64,000 bases of DNA from Polytrichum commune (Eukaryota; Streptophyta; Polytrichopsida; Polytrichales; Polytrichaceae): assembly GCA_950295325.1 (NCBI GenBank), contig OX485806.1, positions 1,798,001 to 1,862,000 of the forward strand, in the 5' to 3' direction. Below the pieces are notes generated by a model, which ran no database searches, had not been told where the DNA came from, and saw only the letters and a list, made by a program, of their open reading frames with translations. Both the position numbers and the translations under genes were made by a program. This document shows, in pieces, positions 12,611 through 25,774 of this stretch (the first letter of the stretch is position 1; each line of letters starts with the position of its first letter).

Positions 12611-13862
12611 ATCCCAATGCCACACCAATGTAACGACCAACTCTCCAGTCAACTTGACCCAAGATGCCTCACCATACTACGAGGACTTCAAAATAGTGAA
12701 CCACACCAATACATAGAACTCCACCCCCCCCCCCCCACCCCCACCTTCTGCAAATACTTATCAAACAAACATTGCAAGCCCCCACAATAATACCCATACA
12801 CGACCACATCAACAAACAAATCGCCCAAGGAACCCCAATCACCCAACAAAACCTTACCCAACAATTCCCCCTAATACCCACACAACTTCTCCAAAATATT
12901 GCCAAACGCACCCAACAGATCGCCGGTTTCACATCTATCCAGAATAACACACATAACCAACCCCCACAACCACAACATACAAACACCTACAATACTAACA
13001 CACACATCATCACATGGAACATAGGACACATTAGCTTCAGCCTCCCAGGCATCATAGAACTCATAAACACCTTACACATTAAACCCCATATTATTCTCCT
13101 ACAAGAAACTAAATTAAACAAAAACAAATCTACCACATAGTACATAGAAAATAAGTTTGCATACTATAAGATAATATACAACAACTCGAATACTGCTAAC
13201 CTAGGAAGAAATCGCCAATACAAAGCAAGTGAGCCCCCACACGGCAGGGTACTAGCCATGATTCAAAAAAATATATACACCTCTGAAAATATAACCAAAA
13301 TTCCCACCCTAAATAACATCTCACCCTACTTACAAGTCTTCAAAATAGCCAACAAACCACTAACACCAATCCTCATTATGAATCTATATATGCCATAATA
13401 CCCACACGGCCTTCACCTCATACCGGAAATCACAACCCAAATCAACACCACACATACAAAATCATACTAGCATGTGATTTTAATAGAGATATCTTCTTGC
13501 AAGGACACATCCACGAAGGCACACCTCAAGGCCCCACTAGAGAAGACAATGAATGGGCAAGATGTATGCAGGCCCTAAACCTACATCCAATCCAAAACAT
13601 CGAAACCCTATCCCGACAAGGAGGCCACAACTACTCATCCACCAGTCTTATAGATGAATTTTATACTAACACGCCACAACACCCAAGCATAACATGCACA
13701 ACCCTACTCCACCAAAACCAAAACTTGGACCACTACCCTGTCAACCTAGACCTTGGCCCTAGCACACTAATTCAAAAAACGGACAACCCCACACAACACA
13801 CCCCAAGAATGACATACCCCATAATACAAAGGGATATAGATAAAATAAAATGCCTCATATAG
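12611..13862 (+). pseudogene. Second LINE copy, 3'-truncated: N-terminal region and AP endonuclease only
   Basis: The same orientation and family as the LINE at 5.4-12.2 kb. Conserved landmarks in order: PITQQN...FPLIPTQLL (matching PITLQN...FLPNQLI in the first copy), HIITWN, LLQETKLN, ISPYLQVFKI, CDFNRDI, RQGGHNYSSTSLIDEF and LDHYPVNL. Frame 1 runs 12,772-13,140 to a TAG; later parts need another frame (13,497-13,862), so at least one frameshift has occurred. The sequence stops matching the LINE at about 13,862, before the RT. A C-rich run sits near 12,722-12,740. Divergence from copy one suggests a different subfamily and not a recent duplication. Confidence 0.8.
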
Positions 13863-16800
13863 AAACAAGTGGGTGCATTATGCGTTGCCAACCTATCATT
13901 ACTAGTCCGGTTATTTTTAAGAAATTAATATGGACGGACATTAAATACCCCCTCACAAGCTTTCGGGGGTGTCAAATCTGGGCTAGGGCAACCCTCTAAA
14001 GAAATTTTTGAACCCGATCAAAAATTGTTGCCCATCCCGTTCAACTTTGAAAAAGACCATTGCCCTTGCATTCTTGAAGGCCGCTTGACTACAAATCCCA
14101 TATTGTGTGCACTTCACCTTCAAGGTCTAAAATCCAATATATATGTGCACTTCCAATTAGTAAATAAGCAATTGATTGGGATTTCATTCCGGAAGTGAAA
14201 CCATCAATGAAGCACGTAATTAACTTGGAGGTTAAAAAATTACAAAATCCTCATTAACATTGAGGTTATAATTTTGTGACTTACCATTTAAAAGTATCTT
14301 TGTCATCCTAATGATAGATTAGTGCAAGTATTCATAAGATAACCAAAATGAAACAATGAACGTAGAATATAAAACATAAAACAAATATTATATAAAAATC
14401 AATTTTATTTTTTAGGTAATATAATACGAGGTATAAAGAAAACAATATGTTATTTGGAATTAGACTTGTGGGACAACATTATGGATGAGGTATACTCAGA
14501 AAATTTATATATAATATTTTATCCTCATCACATAATGTATATAATATTCCAATCTAAAGTCATGCTCACATGGTTGTTAGCTTTACCGTAAAGGTAAGAG
14601 ATGGAAAACAATTTTAATAAGGTCAATGTTACCTTTTGGAGGTGGCAAGGTAAATTAAAGAAAAGAAAAGAAAAGGTACACTTAAAGGGTGTGGGCAAGT
14701 GGGGTCTTAGAAGGAAAGGGCAAGGAAAGAATCCTAATCCCGTTTTTCTTTTCGGGTGGCCCGGAAAATGCCGGGCAACGCGAGAAAAAATGAAAGGCTT
14801 GGAGGGGTCTCGGGAGGCAAGGAAAAAAGGCATTATGCATGTAAGGGGGGTAGAGGAAAGAGGGGGAAGAAGGGGCGAAACCCTGCCTCATCGGGGATTG
14901 ATGCAAGGAAAAGAGAGGAAGAAGGAAGCTGGACGTGGAAGCATTGCTGGACGAAGAGCGACAAGGGCCAGGAGCCTGTGCAACTGTGAACGGAACTACT
15001 CGGGAGTACACACATGAGCTCGGAGGGCAGTAGAGGATCACGGGGCAAGGGTGCCTCTAAAGGAGCGGAAACGAAGGCGAGAGGCCATCAGGCGCTGGGC
15101 CGAGGGAGCCATGTTCCCTGGGTGGTAGTAGAGGAGGGTTTTGGTTCTTCCGGAGGCGGTTCGACTTAGGCGGGCGCGCTGCCACAAGAAGGGCCGCATG
15201 GATCATTGCAAATCGAGGAAGGATAACGATTCAGCAGCGTTTCGGGGACTTTGCCGGAACCAGGGGAGAATCCCTCACCTAGTCTTCTTTCCTTTTGATT
15301 GTGTGTTGTGCTAAAATGTACGATGAGTAGGAAGAGAAGTGGGAGGGGACTTAGAAGAGACCGGGTGCAGAGGAAAAGTGAGAGGGAAAGACATCAGTTG
15401 CACTTGAGCCTTTCAGAGCCCGATCGCATCTTCACTCTTGTAGCAGAGGGCAAGGATACGGACGTGTCCAGAACATCAGTGAGTAGGAACCAGTGTTCGG
15501 CGACTCGTTAAGTGTAGCTGCACTTGGGCAGGCAATACTAGGGGAAGACTGCCGATCTGAGAGCAGCATTCCAACGGATGCTGAATTGGGAGTCATTTGG
15601 TTGTTTTGTAGCAAGGGAGTAGTGGGGGGTAGCAGTAGCATTCGTTTTAGCGCCCATCCTCAATGGAGGCAACCGGCAGCCGACGATTACAACTAAAGCA
15701 TCACGCCAGACCGACCCCCTAGTGCTCATCCCGTCATTTTCCGTTCCCATCCACACACCTATTCCATTCCCATCCCGAATGCAAACAACACTCTCATTAC
15801 TATCAAGACAACTGCTATCAATCTGCTGGTGAATGTGTAGGAACAGCGGCAACGGAACATAGTCATCCCTATGTCTCAAGTGGATGAGGTCGTCAACTCG
15901 ATGTCAGCAGCGGTGGAGAATCGATGTCGTGGACAGCGCTTCGAGACTTCGCTCTTACACTGCTGTGGGCAGTCGAGCTCAAGGGTGCAGTGCTGCTAGG
16001 AGCGTCATACCTGGGGGTTTCCGTTTTGTTGGAGGGTGGCATAACATTGACATTCGCAGTTACAGGGGTGCCGCACCTCGTTCAATCTGGGTCATTGCGC
16101 AGCATCCGGAACATATAGACCCATCTTGAGGAGCTAGAGACTCTCTACTTCTGCGGTGCGGGTAGCATCTCCGAGAAGTCAATTGGCCAAACCGGCAAAG
16201 CAGCGGGTGATTAGATGAGACAGGAGGGTTAGAAATTATCCCGTCAGTGTCAAATCACGAAAGGGAGGGAAGCAGCTGGGGACTTGTTCATGCATTTATT
16301 TCTGCCTTCAAATCTAGTTGCCGGCAATTCCGAAGAGCTCGTCTTGGTTTGGGAATTGACATTGGGTAATCCATTGGAGAAATCGGTCCCAGCCTTGGAT
16401 ATCTAGTGTGCGGTGGAGCTGTGGGATTTAATCATCCCTCAGGAGTCTACGTCGGTCGGAGACAAAGGATGGTGTGATTCAAGATCAAGCCGCGGGGAAG
16501 CTAGGAGCCATAATCACCCTGCACGCACTCAAGGTTGAGCACTGAGGACTGAGGCGGAAGGTCTCACAAGGAGTTATGCGGGAAGAAAGAAAGGAAAAAG
16601 GTGTCGAGAAGCGTCAACCACTGTAGGAGAGGGGGAACGACACAAGGCCACAGGCACCAGAAAGTGAAGCTGGGAGGCGAGGCAGGTTCCGCAAGTTGTT
16701 CCAGAAGCGGGCACAGGGCCTTGATTGCGAGATTAGTTTAGGGGAAGCACATGTTGATTGATTAGCAAAATGTGGGGATTCATGTAGTTTAGAATTTGGT

Positions 16801-19800
16801 GGATCAAGTAGGAGGTAAGTGACCCATGTACCTTGTAATCAACACGAGTGTTCATGAATGCTCGTGCCTTTTGAAGGTTGTTACATAATAAAAGGGTGTT
16901 ATACACACCACTTCTCCCACTTCAATTGAATGGCATGAGCACTTGCATATGAGAATGTTAGGCTTAGGATGTGGCACATGATCTCCCACCCGGACTAGGA
17001 CGCAATTGAAGGGTGGGGGTGATTGTGGCTCACAGATACCTTTCCCCAAATCATTCCACTCTTGAATGTGGGTTGTCCGTCCACGACATCTTTGTTGGAT
17101 AGGCGCCTCAACGCTGTTTCTTGCGAGTTTGATTGATGTTTGGTGCTCTGGTGTCGTAATGTAAATACGTACACTATATAAATGTGTACTTATTTAGTAT
17201 TGCATTGTGATTCTTTGATTTGGAGGAAAGTAAAAGGAAATAGATTTTTTTTTGTTTACTTTTAATTTATTTTTAGTTTACCCTTTTAGTTTTATCTTTT
17301 GTTTTATTCTTAGTTTACTTTTGGACCAATGAGAGATTAGAAGCCCATGTGATGAGGATAAAAAGGGGACTTTGTCTCTCTCATTGTGATGATCATTTTT
17401 TATTTTATTTTTAAATTTTTTTGTGGTTGTAGGGAAGAGGTTGTTCAGGAGAAGAGGTTTTTGGGTTGAAGCTAATGGTGTGTGAGTTTTATGAAAAATT
17501 TTGAAATAAAATATGGAGGAGTTGTGTTTCATGGTGTTGTTTCTCAAAAGTGATCTCACTTGCTTGATTTGAAGTTAGAAAAAAAGCTATGCTAGTTTGA
17601 GTGGAGGGAGGTCTGTTGGCTCTTATATAGAAGGGTTGAGACTTCGACCGACCATAGAAGACGGACAAGTCTTTTGTTGCAATGAAACTTTGAGGAAGTG
17701 TAGTACTTATTGTTAGCTTTCTGTAAAGATCTCATTCGCTCAATTTGACGTTCATATGAAGATTTGAAGATTTGAAGACTTCTCAAGATTCAAGTGTGTT
17801 GTGGCTTGTGGTTCGTTGTCATTTCTGTGATTTCCAGCCGGATTTGGAGGCTATTCGCATTTGATTTTTTGCATCGTAAATTTGTTGCGGGTTTTGTGGG
17901 AATCCATAAAAATCCCGTCTCATGTTTGTGACAACGAAGTGGGGTTGATGACCCACAAGGTTGTATTATGTTGTTCCCATTGGTGAGGCACGATTGCTGG
18001 TCACTGTGGGTTTGAAAGTTTAGGAGCCAATCTTTCGGACGTCAACTCGTGTTTTGATGTCCCGTTTTACCCCTCCGAGGCCTGTGGTTTCTTATCACCC
18101 TATCCGTACCCTTAACCCATTTAGAGCCGCAACAGGATAGGCCGACGGGAAAGAGTTTGCAGATTTGAAGAAACTGAAGGCCGAAACTCTTGAAGACTCG
18201 GGGAGTTCACTGCGATAATATTAGAAAACAACGTGCAGGAAAATATAGGATAATTTATATTCACAAAAGGAAAAAACTTAGAATTTTCTTAGAAGTAATA
18301 TAGGTGAGTATGTATGATAAAATTTGTATTATAAATAATATAGGCTTGATACAAATAACGCATATTTTTAAAATATTTGTAAAAATATACCGTAGGATTT
18401 AAGGATCCTAGGTTTTTTTTGAAATAGGGTGTCCTTTGTGTTCAGAGGCGGGAAGATTTTGGATGAAAAACTACATCGATTCAGTTGAAAAAATGGGATG
18501 AAAGATTGATGAGGGCGGATGACGGAATCCTGGGTTTAGGATTAAAGGCATGCATTATTTGTTGATTATATACTAGTGTTCTTAAAATCTAGGAATTGTT
18601 TTGCAAGATGAACATGACATTTTTCATTTGCTATGAACAGTTTTGCTAGTGTTTTTAAATGCTAGAAACAATTTCTCAAGATAAATTAGAGGAGTTTTGG
18701 TTGGTCTTGTGTATGTCTGCTTCAAGCAGGATGTTGTAGTATTAACTCTATACCCTTCTACATTATTGCGTGGACCCTATTTTTGCTTGCTTTGTTGTTG
18801 GTGTTTTAATTGTTTTTTTTACACTCAGTATCGTTGTGTTTAATTGTGCGTGCAACTTGATTGAGGAACATGGGCTGATTTTGTTGTTTGAAACTGTTTA
18901 TGACACTCTTAATGTAAAATCTTGTTGTGCCTTGGATTTTGGTGACTTAGTACTTTGAATGCTCTTAAACCCTTTGGAGCAAAATCAGATAATTATAATG
19001 AACATACCTAGCTTAAAATTAGAGCTTCATCAAATTTAAAAGTAATTATAGGGTCATTTAAAAAACAAAAAATTAGCAAATTATATAATAATACGGTACA
19101 AAAAATTAAGGATGGATAATTAAATACCCCTTGAATAAATACCCTTGTCACGCACGTGTATACATATATACATGTCTAGTGAACTCCCCGAGCTTGAAGA
19201 CCAGAAGATATGACGGTCCAATAAACAAATCTAGTTGCAGCCAAAAACCCAATGCTTTCCCAAGGCGGAACCCTCTCTACCCGACACCGGAGATGTGCAA
19301 GACATCCCAATTTTGCAAACTCCATCATATTCCACGTATAATTCTTTGTCCTAAAATTCAGGAGTGTGTCACCAAATATGGATGGTTGATTCATTGTCCA
19401 TTCCAATATAGAGTAGGGGTTATAGCCATAAAGATGATGAGGATAAAAGAAAAAGAAGTTGCCGCAAATGCTATAGCCAAAATGAAAGAATCGGCCACAA
19501 AGACTATTGCAAAAGAAGGAGATCCGGGTTCCATTGACATTCCAAATGTGTAGGGCCTGTTGATTCTACAATTATAATTCATGGTTGGTTATCATTGTAT
19601 GTGAAGGACCACCTCCTCAGCATATCAATGGGTGATTCCCTTATATTATGTATTTTGATCCCATTCAATACATTCAATAGTCCCCACATTTTGCCTTCAA
19701 ATGGTCATAATTTCTTATATTTATGCAAATTCTTTAATAGCCACCTCAATTTCTTACTATGATGACATGTATTTATGTCGAATTGGTTAGTGCTGTGCAT

Positions 19801-21440
19801 CCAAGTCGCTTCATTTCATATGTTGAATATAATTTTGTGTTTTTTTGTTCTATATTTCAAAGTCACATCCTTAAATAGCCTCAAAATTAAGGGAGAATAT
19901 TTTATTACTAAATATAGTTTTATGGTTAGTTGAAAATATTTAGTTTATTTGGAAACTCTAAGTATGATTGGGCACAAACCAGATTGGTAGGGTGCATTGG
20001 ATCTAGTGATAGGAAGGCCACCTCCCCAAGCACTACATTGTTTTGTCTAATTAGTGTGGGTTGCCATTCATAGTTACGTGTTGCTGTAACATTTTACGAG
20101 AGTATCAATTTTTACCAACTAAGTTATATCATATTCTTTGGCGTTCATAGTAACTACTTATGTTATTTGGGTAGATAATTATACTCTCAATAAAATGATA
20201 TAGTAATGCGTAACTCCATATGATAAACCCATTGTTAATTAGACAAAACAATGTACACTGAATATTAGGGTCATTTGTGTGACCTTTTGAATAGAATGAC
20301 TTACTCTGTTGAATTGCGGTTCTAGCTTTACTACTTGATGAAATTAAAGTCAATTTTTGACATGTAGAAACATAAGGAGCCGTGTGATTGTGTCTTTTAA
20401 CTTATACAATGCAATAATATATTTTCTCTAGTAATTTCGGTCCAACATTATAGTTACTAACATAGTAATAGGTAGCATTAATTGTTTATGAAATGCTAGA
20501 GAAATTAATGCAATCACATTAATGACTCTATTTAGTGTAAATATTGTAGCCTTAAACAATTCAATCTTGGAGTTATGTATCAAGGCATTGGGTCTCACCC
20601 CTAAGAGATCAAGCAAACTTGCTTCCAAATCACCTAAAATGGTTTAATTCAATTCAAAAGCTCATTAAGAATAATCAACATCTCTTGCACTAGATCTAAC
20701 AATTGTTAAGATTAATGTGGGTTGTCTTGAAAAACACAAAATTTATTATCGTGGTAGGTCTTTTTCATCTCAAGCTAGTTTCTCACGTACACTAATCTTT
20801 CAATCTTGGCCAAGTTGAGTCAATCACATGGTACCCTCAATGCTAACCTAGTCAACCTCACCCTCATGTAGCTTTCAACTCTTTCATATTCTACCTACAA
20901 AATTTTGTAAAGTAGTTGCATACCTCACATACTACTCACACATTTATTGTTATGACTAACAAAGCAATGTGCAACTCATGGTGCAACTTTTAGTCAAACT
21001 AATATTTACCCTCAACAATCCTATAAAAGATCCAGTTGCATCAAGATCAATAACATTCAATCTATAACACTTATGCAATTGAAATTTCACCACATTTGAG
21101 ACAAGGTATAATTTAAGCTACCTTCCAAATCTCACATTCATAGCTATAGTATTTACATAGAAGGAAGCCCTCAAAGTTGGGTCACTTAGCTATGCTAGAC
21201 CCCCTTTGCTTCAATGCTTCATTGCTCCTTCTCGAGCCTGAATCAAACCTTCAAATTTTGCATACAAGTAACCTATCTCACTAAAAACACTCCTTCAAAA
21301 TATGCCAACAAAATAATTCTCCATCATGCATAATAGACTAAAACCCGAGACCCAAATCGTGCCTCCTTTATAAACCACATGTAGAAGATACAACACTCTG
21401 CCTAGTGCATGCCCTCATTCCACCCTCAACTTCTTTAAGC
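13863..21440. other. Long stretch with no supportable gene
   Basis: No open frame shows a recognisable domain. 14,600-16,800 is richer in G and purines than its surroundings and has many short overlapping frames on both strands (for example from ATG 15,014, Gly/Ser/Arg-rich). It could be a decayed element or regulatory island. 17.1-20.1 kb is AT-rich. A 140-codon frame at 19,131-19,553 (+) and its antisense partner lack motifs. 20.1-21.4 kb holds nothing I can name. Confidence 0.5.
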
Positions 21441-21445
21441 ACTTA

Positions 21446-21944
21446 GGGGCGGTTTACACTATGGACCAAGAGCCATGACCATGAAATTCTAAAATTTGTG
21501 ATTGGAGAGTAAAGTGCTCTTGGTCCCATTTGGCTTTACACTACCTTGAAAAAAGGAGAATGACCACTAACTTTGAGGTCCCCAAAAACTACTAAAATCT
21601 GCCATTTGGATAATGTGCCATGGTCCAACGGGTTTTCCGTTGAGGCGAGGCAAAATGCTCAACTCAACGGAAATCAAGGGAGCTGTAAGGCTGAAAATCA
21701 GCCATTGGCCGATTCTTTTTTAATATTTTTTTTCCCGATTTTTTTTGACGTTACTGTATTTATATTAAAAAAATCAGCCCAAAGTTGTCCCGGTCCAAAT
21801 CCACTTTACACTACAAGAGTGACCAAGCCACTCAAAAATCCATTTTTGATTTTTCATGGTCACGGCTCTTGGCCAAGAGCTATGACTATAAAAATGATTT
21901 AATTTTCTTGGTCATGGCTCTTGGTCCATAGTGTAAACCGCCCC
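21446..21944. mobile_element. PIF/Harbinger-type MITE (499 bp), TSD TTA
   Basis: The ends are inverted copies beginning GGGGCGGTTTACACTATGG and continuing with little divergence for about 45 bp. The element is flanked by TTA at 21,443-21,445 and 21,945-21,947, the 3-bp target duplication typical of PIF/Harbinger. It has no transposase, so it is non-autonomous. Confidence 0.9.
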
Positions 21945-21947
21945 TTA

Positions 21948-23914
21948 GAAACACAAAGCCTTCAAACCCCTCAAGAATACCCACAAGAATGCATCACCAC
22001 CCTTCAATCTATACCCTTAAATCTTCTTATCTCGTGCCCCCTTCGGCCAATAGGAAACCATAAGGTTTAGGGAACCTTAAGCAACTAGGCGATGACTGCC
22101 GCTAGTAAACCCTATCCTTCCCTAATCCTCAAGTCCTCCCTACCAAGTCTTCCGTACCAAATCCTCTTTACCATACACTCCCGGTCTTGAACTCAACACC
22201 AATTCTAAACTAAACAACTAACTAGAACATGGTTGACGTATATGTATACTTGGATTAGCAATAACATACTTAAATACCCACGTTTAAATACTAACTAGCC
22301 CACATCACGACACCATACAAATATAAGCTTTGTAAAGTTAGATTTAAAAAATAAATATAAACCATCCATGTTCAAAATTGTAAGATTATAACATAAACAT
22401 GAATCATGGTATTCTTGAGCAGCAATAATTACCCAACCAAAAACGTTTGTCTTGGCCCTTTAGAAGTGAACCAACTTTAAAATTCCTCACTTATTATATA
22501 ATTGTTTACGACTATGAAAGATCTAGGGTGTAGACTTGAGATCCCCCTTGTAAAAGTTTCATACACACCATGAAGTACAGAAAATATTAACCTCCATCCT
22601 ACAAACTTTTAAAGGAGAATTTGAAAGCATCATTTCTACCTGACAAAGGAAATCCTTGCTACCTGAATCATGACATCAGCGGTGTTCAGTGACAACTGAC
22701 AAGAAACCAAGGCACTTGCAATGGGTGACTATGAAATAAAACCCCTATAAATATATAAAAATGTATATTGAAAAAAATATGCAAAATCTTAATGATTTTA
22801 TAGGATGTATTTTTTATATAACCTTATAGATCCTATATATTTTTCTCCCTCTTTAGTATGACACGTTTAGGAAACACCAAAAAGTCGTATTATCGAGGTG
22901 TCGTCTTTTCATTAATATGACAAATGACCAAAAGTTGTCATGTTATTGAGGGAATACAAAAACAGAAGTAATATGAGCTTAAAAATATATACAACGAGTT
23001 TAAGCAATATAGATGGTATGAAATAATAACTTATAACTCCGAACAAATACAAATATTTTCAAAATCTCTTGAAATAGGAGTCAAAGATCTCTAGTGTTGC
23101 CTACGCAAGTTAGCAACTGTCATTGTATCTAAATTCCCTACTAAATTTTGAAAACTAATAATTTCATTAAGACCAAAACATGAAGAGTTCTCTAATAAGA
23201 AACTAGACAACAATGATGCATGACGTTACCAGGACTTCTTTCCGTTGAAATATGTGTGGATAGTATTTTAACAATAATGAAATGGTTTCTACATACTTTC
23301 TTCCCATGTAGAAGAGATTTCCTCTTTACATGTGTGGAAATACCTTTACTAATCTTCCACTTTCTTATCAAAACTTGAGGAGGCATTCTTGAGTCATACT
23401 CTCAACTTAGTAATTCCTCCTAACCTCCAATCCCTCTTATCATAATCCTTCTCTCTTCGTGTGTCCTTTGGTTTCGCACCTATATAGGTTGCAATCTAAT
23501 TTTAGGATAGTCATATTAGTTGTATTACCGTCTCTACTATAACTGGATTATAATCTATTTTTAATGTGGCCTATTAATGTATGTTAGTTCAGCTATAATT
23601 AGTCTTAGTCCAATTATAGTGCAGTCAATGTATCACAACCCAATTATAAATAAAACACGTCCTATTTTAGCAGAACTCTCAATACTATTAGAGCATCAAC
23701 TATAACATCCACATTCTATTTTTAAATCATAAATAATATAATAACAATCTTGTTAGATATTCATATACTCAACTTATCAAATTTAAAATTACTATCATAA
23801 TACTTCTTATACTTAAATTACTCATCATATTCAATTTCCTTGGGCAATTAATCATGTATATGAAACATAGATATCATAGGTTCCAAAGTCATTAAGATAA
23901 GAATGATAGTAGAA
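21948..23914. other. No gene; possible pogo-like fragment near 22.83-22.95 kb
   Basis: AT-rich without a supportable reading frame. Around 22,830-22,950, CGTATTATCGAGGTGTCGT resembles sequence near the ends of pogo/Tigger-type elements, and a related sequence occurs at 27.48-27.60 kb. No ends or duplications are clear. Confidence 0.3.
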
Positions 23915-23922
23915 TAAAATAA

Positions 23923-24250
23923 GGGGATTGATATTTCCACACATTTTTTGGCTAGATTCACACCTTTTTGCCGGTTCGGTTGCCGTGTCACTGAGGCGCT
24001 ATATATGAGATTCTTCATGGTGCATCCGGACCGTTGATCCACCAAGGCCCATCCAAGGGCCTCAATGATCCTAGATGGCGATGGGGTGGGGGGCGGGGGT
24101 GGTGCTTGCCACCAAGGCGGGGTGGGGCCGTGGGCCTCATGTCCTTTTTGGGGAGGCCGGATTTAGGGTGGTGTCGGGCCTAGTGGCTAGGCAGGCCCAG
24201 TGGCTAGGCCTACTTATTATATAACTAGTTGGTTACCCTTATTCTACTTA
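23923..24250 (+). repeat. Left terminal inverted-repeat arm of the long-TIR element
   Basis: Pairs with 34,929-35,063 and then with 32,940-33,151 in inverted orientation. It is uninterrupted where the right arm holds a 1.77-kb insertion (junction GGGCCT-CAATGATC near 24,055-24,070), so it shows the pre-insertion sequence of that site. It includes a G-rich tract near 24,080-24,100. Confidence 0.88.
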
Positions 24251-24667
24251 GAGCGTCCCCAGCAGCCTCGCCATAGGGCATGCCAACGCCAAAAATGGGG
24301 CATCCCGGGTTCTTAGGTGGCGGTACCGGCATAAATTGAGCCCCACCAATGTCCGGTCCGGCATAATTTAGAAGCGGCCCGGGTATAGTAAAGGCCTTCC
24401 AACGCCATAAATGGTTCATATGGCGACCCTCCTCCGGCCCGCCAAGAGATTACTTTAATATCAGATACTCCGATATCCTACTTTATCCCATGTCAGATAA
24501 TAGGTGTCGTTGTCTTATTGATTGCTTCCTAATTATACCGGGGGTATGCCTAGGCTTTGGTGGGCTCTGACTCAAGATGAGCGGCCCCGCCCAAGATGGA
24601 GGGCTCCTAAACACCATATAATATATTATTTTTGGCGGGTTGCTTACTATCTCTCCTGGGGATGCTC
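24251..24667. mobile_element. PIF/Harbinger-type MITE (417 bp), TSD TTA
   Basis: Ends are GAGCGTCCCCAGCAG and, inverted, GAGCATCCCCAGGAG, flanked by TTA at 24,248-24,250 and 24,668-24,670. The GAGCATC-CCAG type of end is common in plant Harbinger MITEs. The matching right arm of the host element lacks it and reads straight through CTACTTACTAAAT, confirming an insertion. Confidence 0.88.
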
Positions 24668-24670
24668 TTA

Positions 24671-24765
24671 CTAAATGACTAGTTGGTTGCCCTTTCTCTA
24701 CTTACTAAATAACTAGTTGGTTAGCCTACTCTACTTACTAAATGACTAGTTGGTTACATACCTTA
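24671..24765 (+). repeat. Short tandem units (~36 bp) at the inner end of the left arm
   Basis: Repeated units of the form CTTACTAAATGACTAGTTGG, each followed by a variable spacer, occur four times in the left arm (one copy left of the MITE) and twice in the right arm near 32,950-33,005, so copy number differs between arms. Confidence 0.75.
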
Positions 24766-25774
24766 TGCCCCTTTCCCACCTGGCTCTAGCTAAAACCAGG
24801 TGGGGTGCCCTAAAACCGTGGAGGTCAAGCTCTCACTTTTGGACTCAGGCTCGTCGGAACTTTTCCGGTGGGACCTACTATTTCTATGTAAGGTATTTAA
24901 TAATGTTTCCCACCTGCTCTGCGTTATACGCTTGTCAGTAGATACCTAGGCAGATAGAGATAGAAACTAACGGACCTTCTTCCCTTCAGCTTATCTCAAC
25001 CGACACTTTTTAGTTCTGTTTGCCTCCTCTTCATGAGAGCTCCTCTCACCACGTGTGCTTCCGAGTCCTGAATGCCACAACTCAAGTTGAGATACAAACT
25101 GCTAAACAGACTCGAAGCAAGATTTGCGTCAGGATTGTGCACATCTGAGATTACCTTCAAACGAAATTCCTGAGAAATCAGAGCAGGACTGGGTCAAGGA
25201 CTCTTCTTCTGCATCCTGCTCTTGTGCACAGACCTCTCTTTACGTTCTCTACAATATACTGCAGCCACCGATTCAATCACTTGAGAAGCTTGGATTGCTG
25301 CAAATCTGCTGCCACCCAGGACCTTCATGATTCGCACCTGGTAATTATAGGAAGGAGTTTGCAGCTGCTTTTGAGGACGGATTGAGTGCGGATTGAGAGC
25401 GGATCTAAGGAGAATCTGGCGCTCCATACATACACAGTAAGCTTGGACATGTGCTCATTGAATTGAGGGAACAAATTCTTCATGGACTCTAAGTGATTTG
25501 GGGTGAAAGGGCTGACTTGACTGCAATTCCTGGGTGTTCGGCACTTCAACCGGTTATTCTTCAAACTCAACCGGTTCATCTGTAAGTAGCAGTCAGTGAC
25601 CTTGGTTCCCTAAACCATATGGCACACAATGATATGCTTTCACCATAATGCATGAAATTGCTAATGGTGTATTATTTGCATCTTATTTGTACTTCTATTT
25701 GTTACATTTGTCAATCAATTTATTGTAAAATTTGAATTCTAATTCTTGTGATTTGTATATGTTTAGGGTAATTT

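Noticed and set aside
14528..15880. Several 70-140 codon frames on both strands
   Set aside because: Overlapping low-complexity frames in a GC-rich region, none with a recognisable domain.
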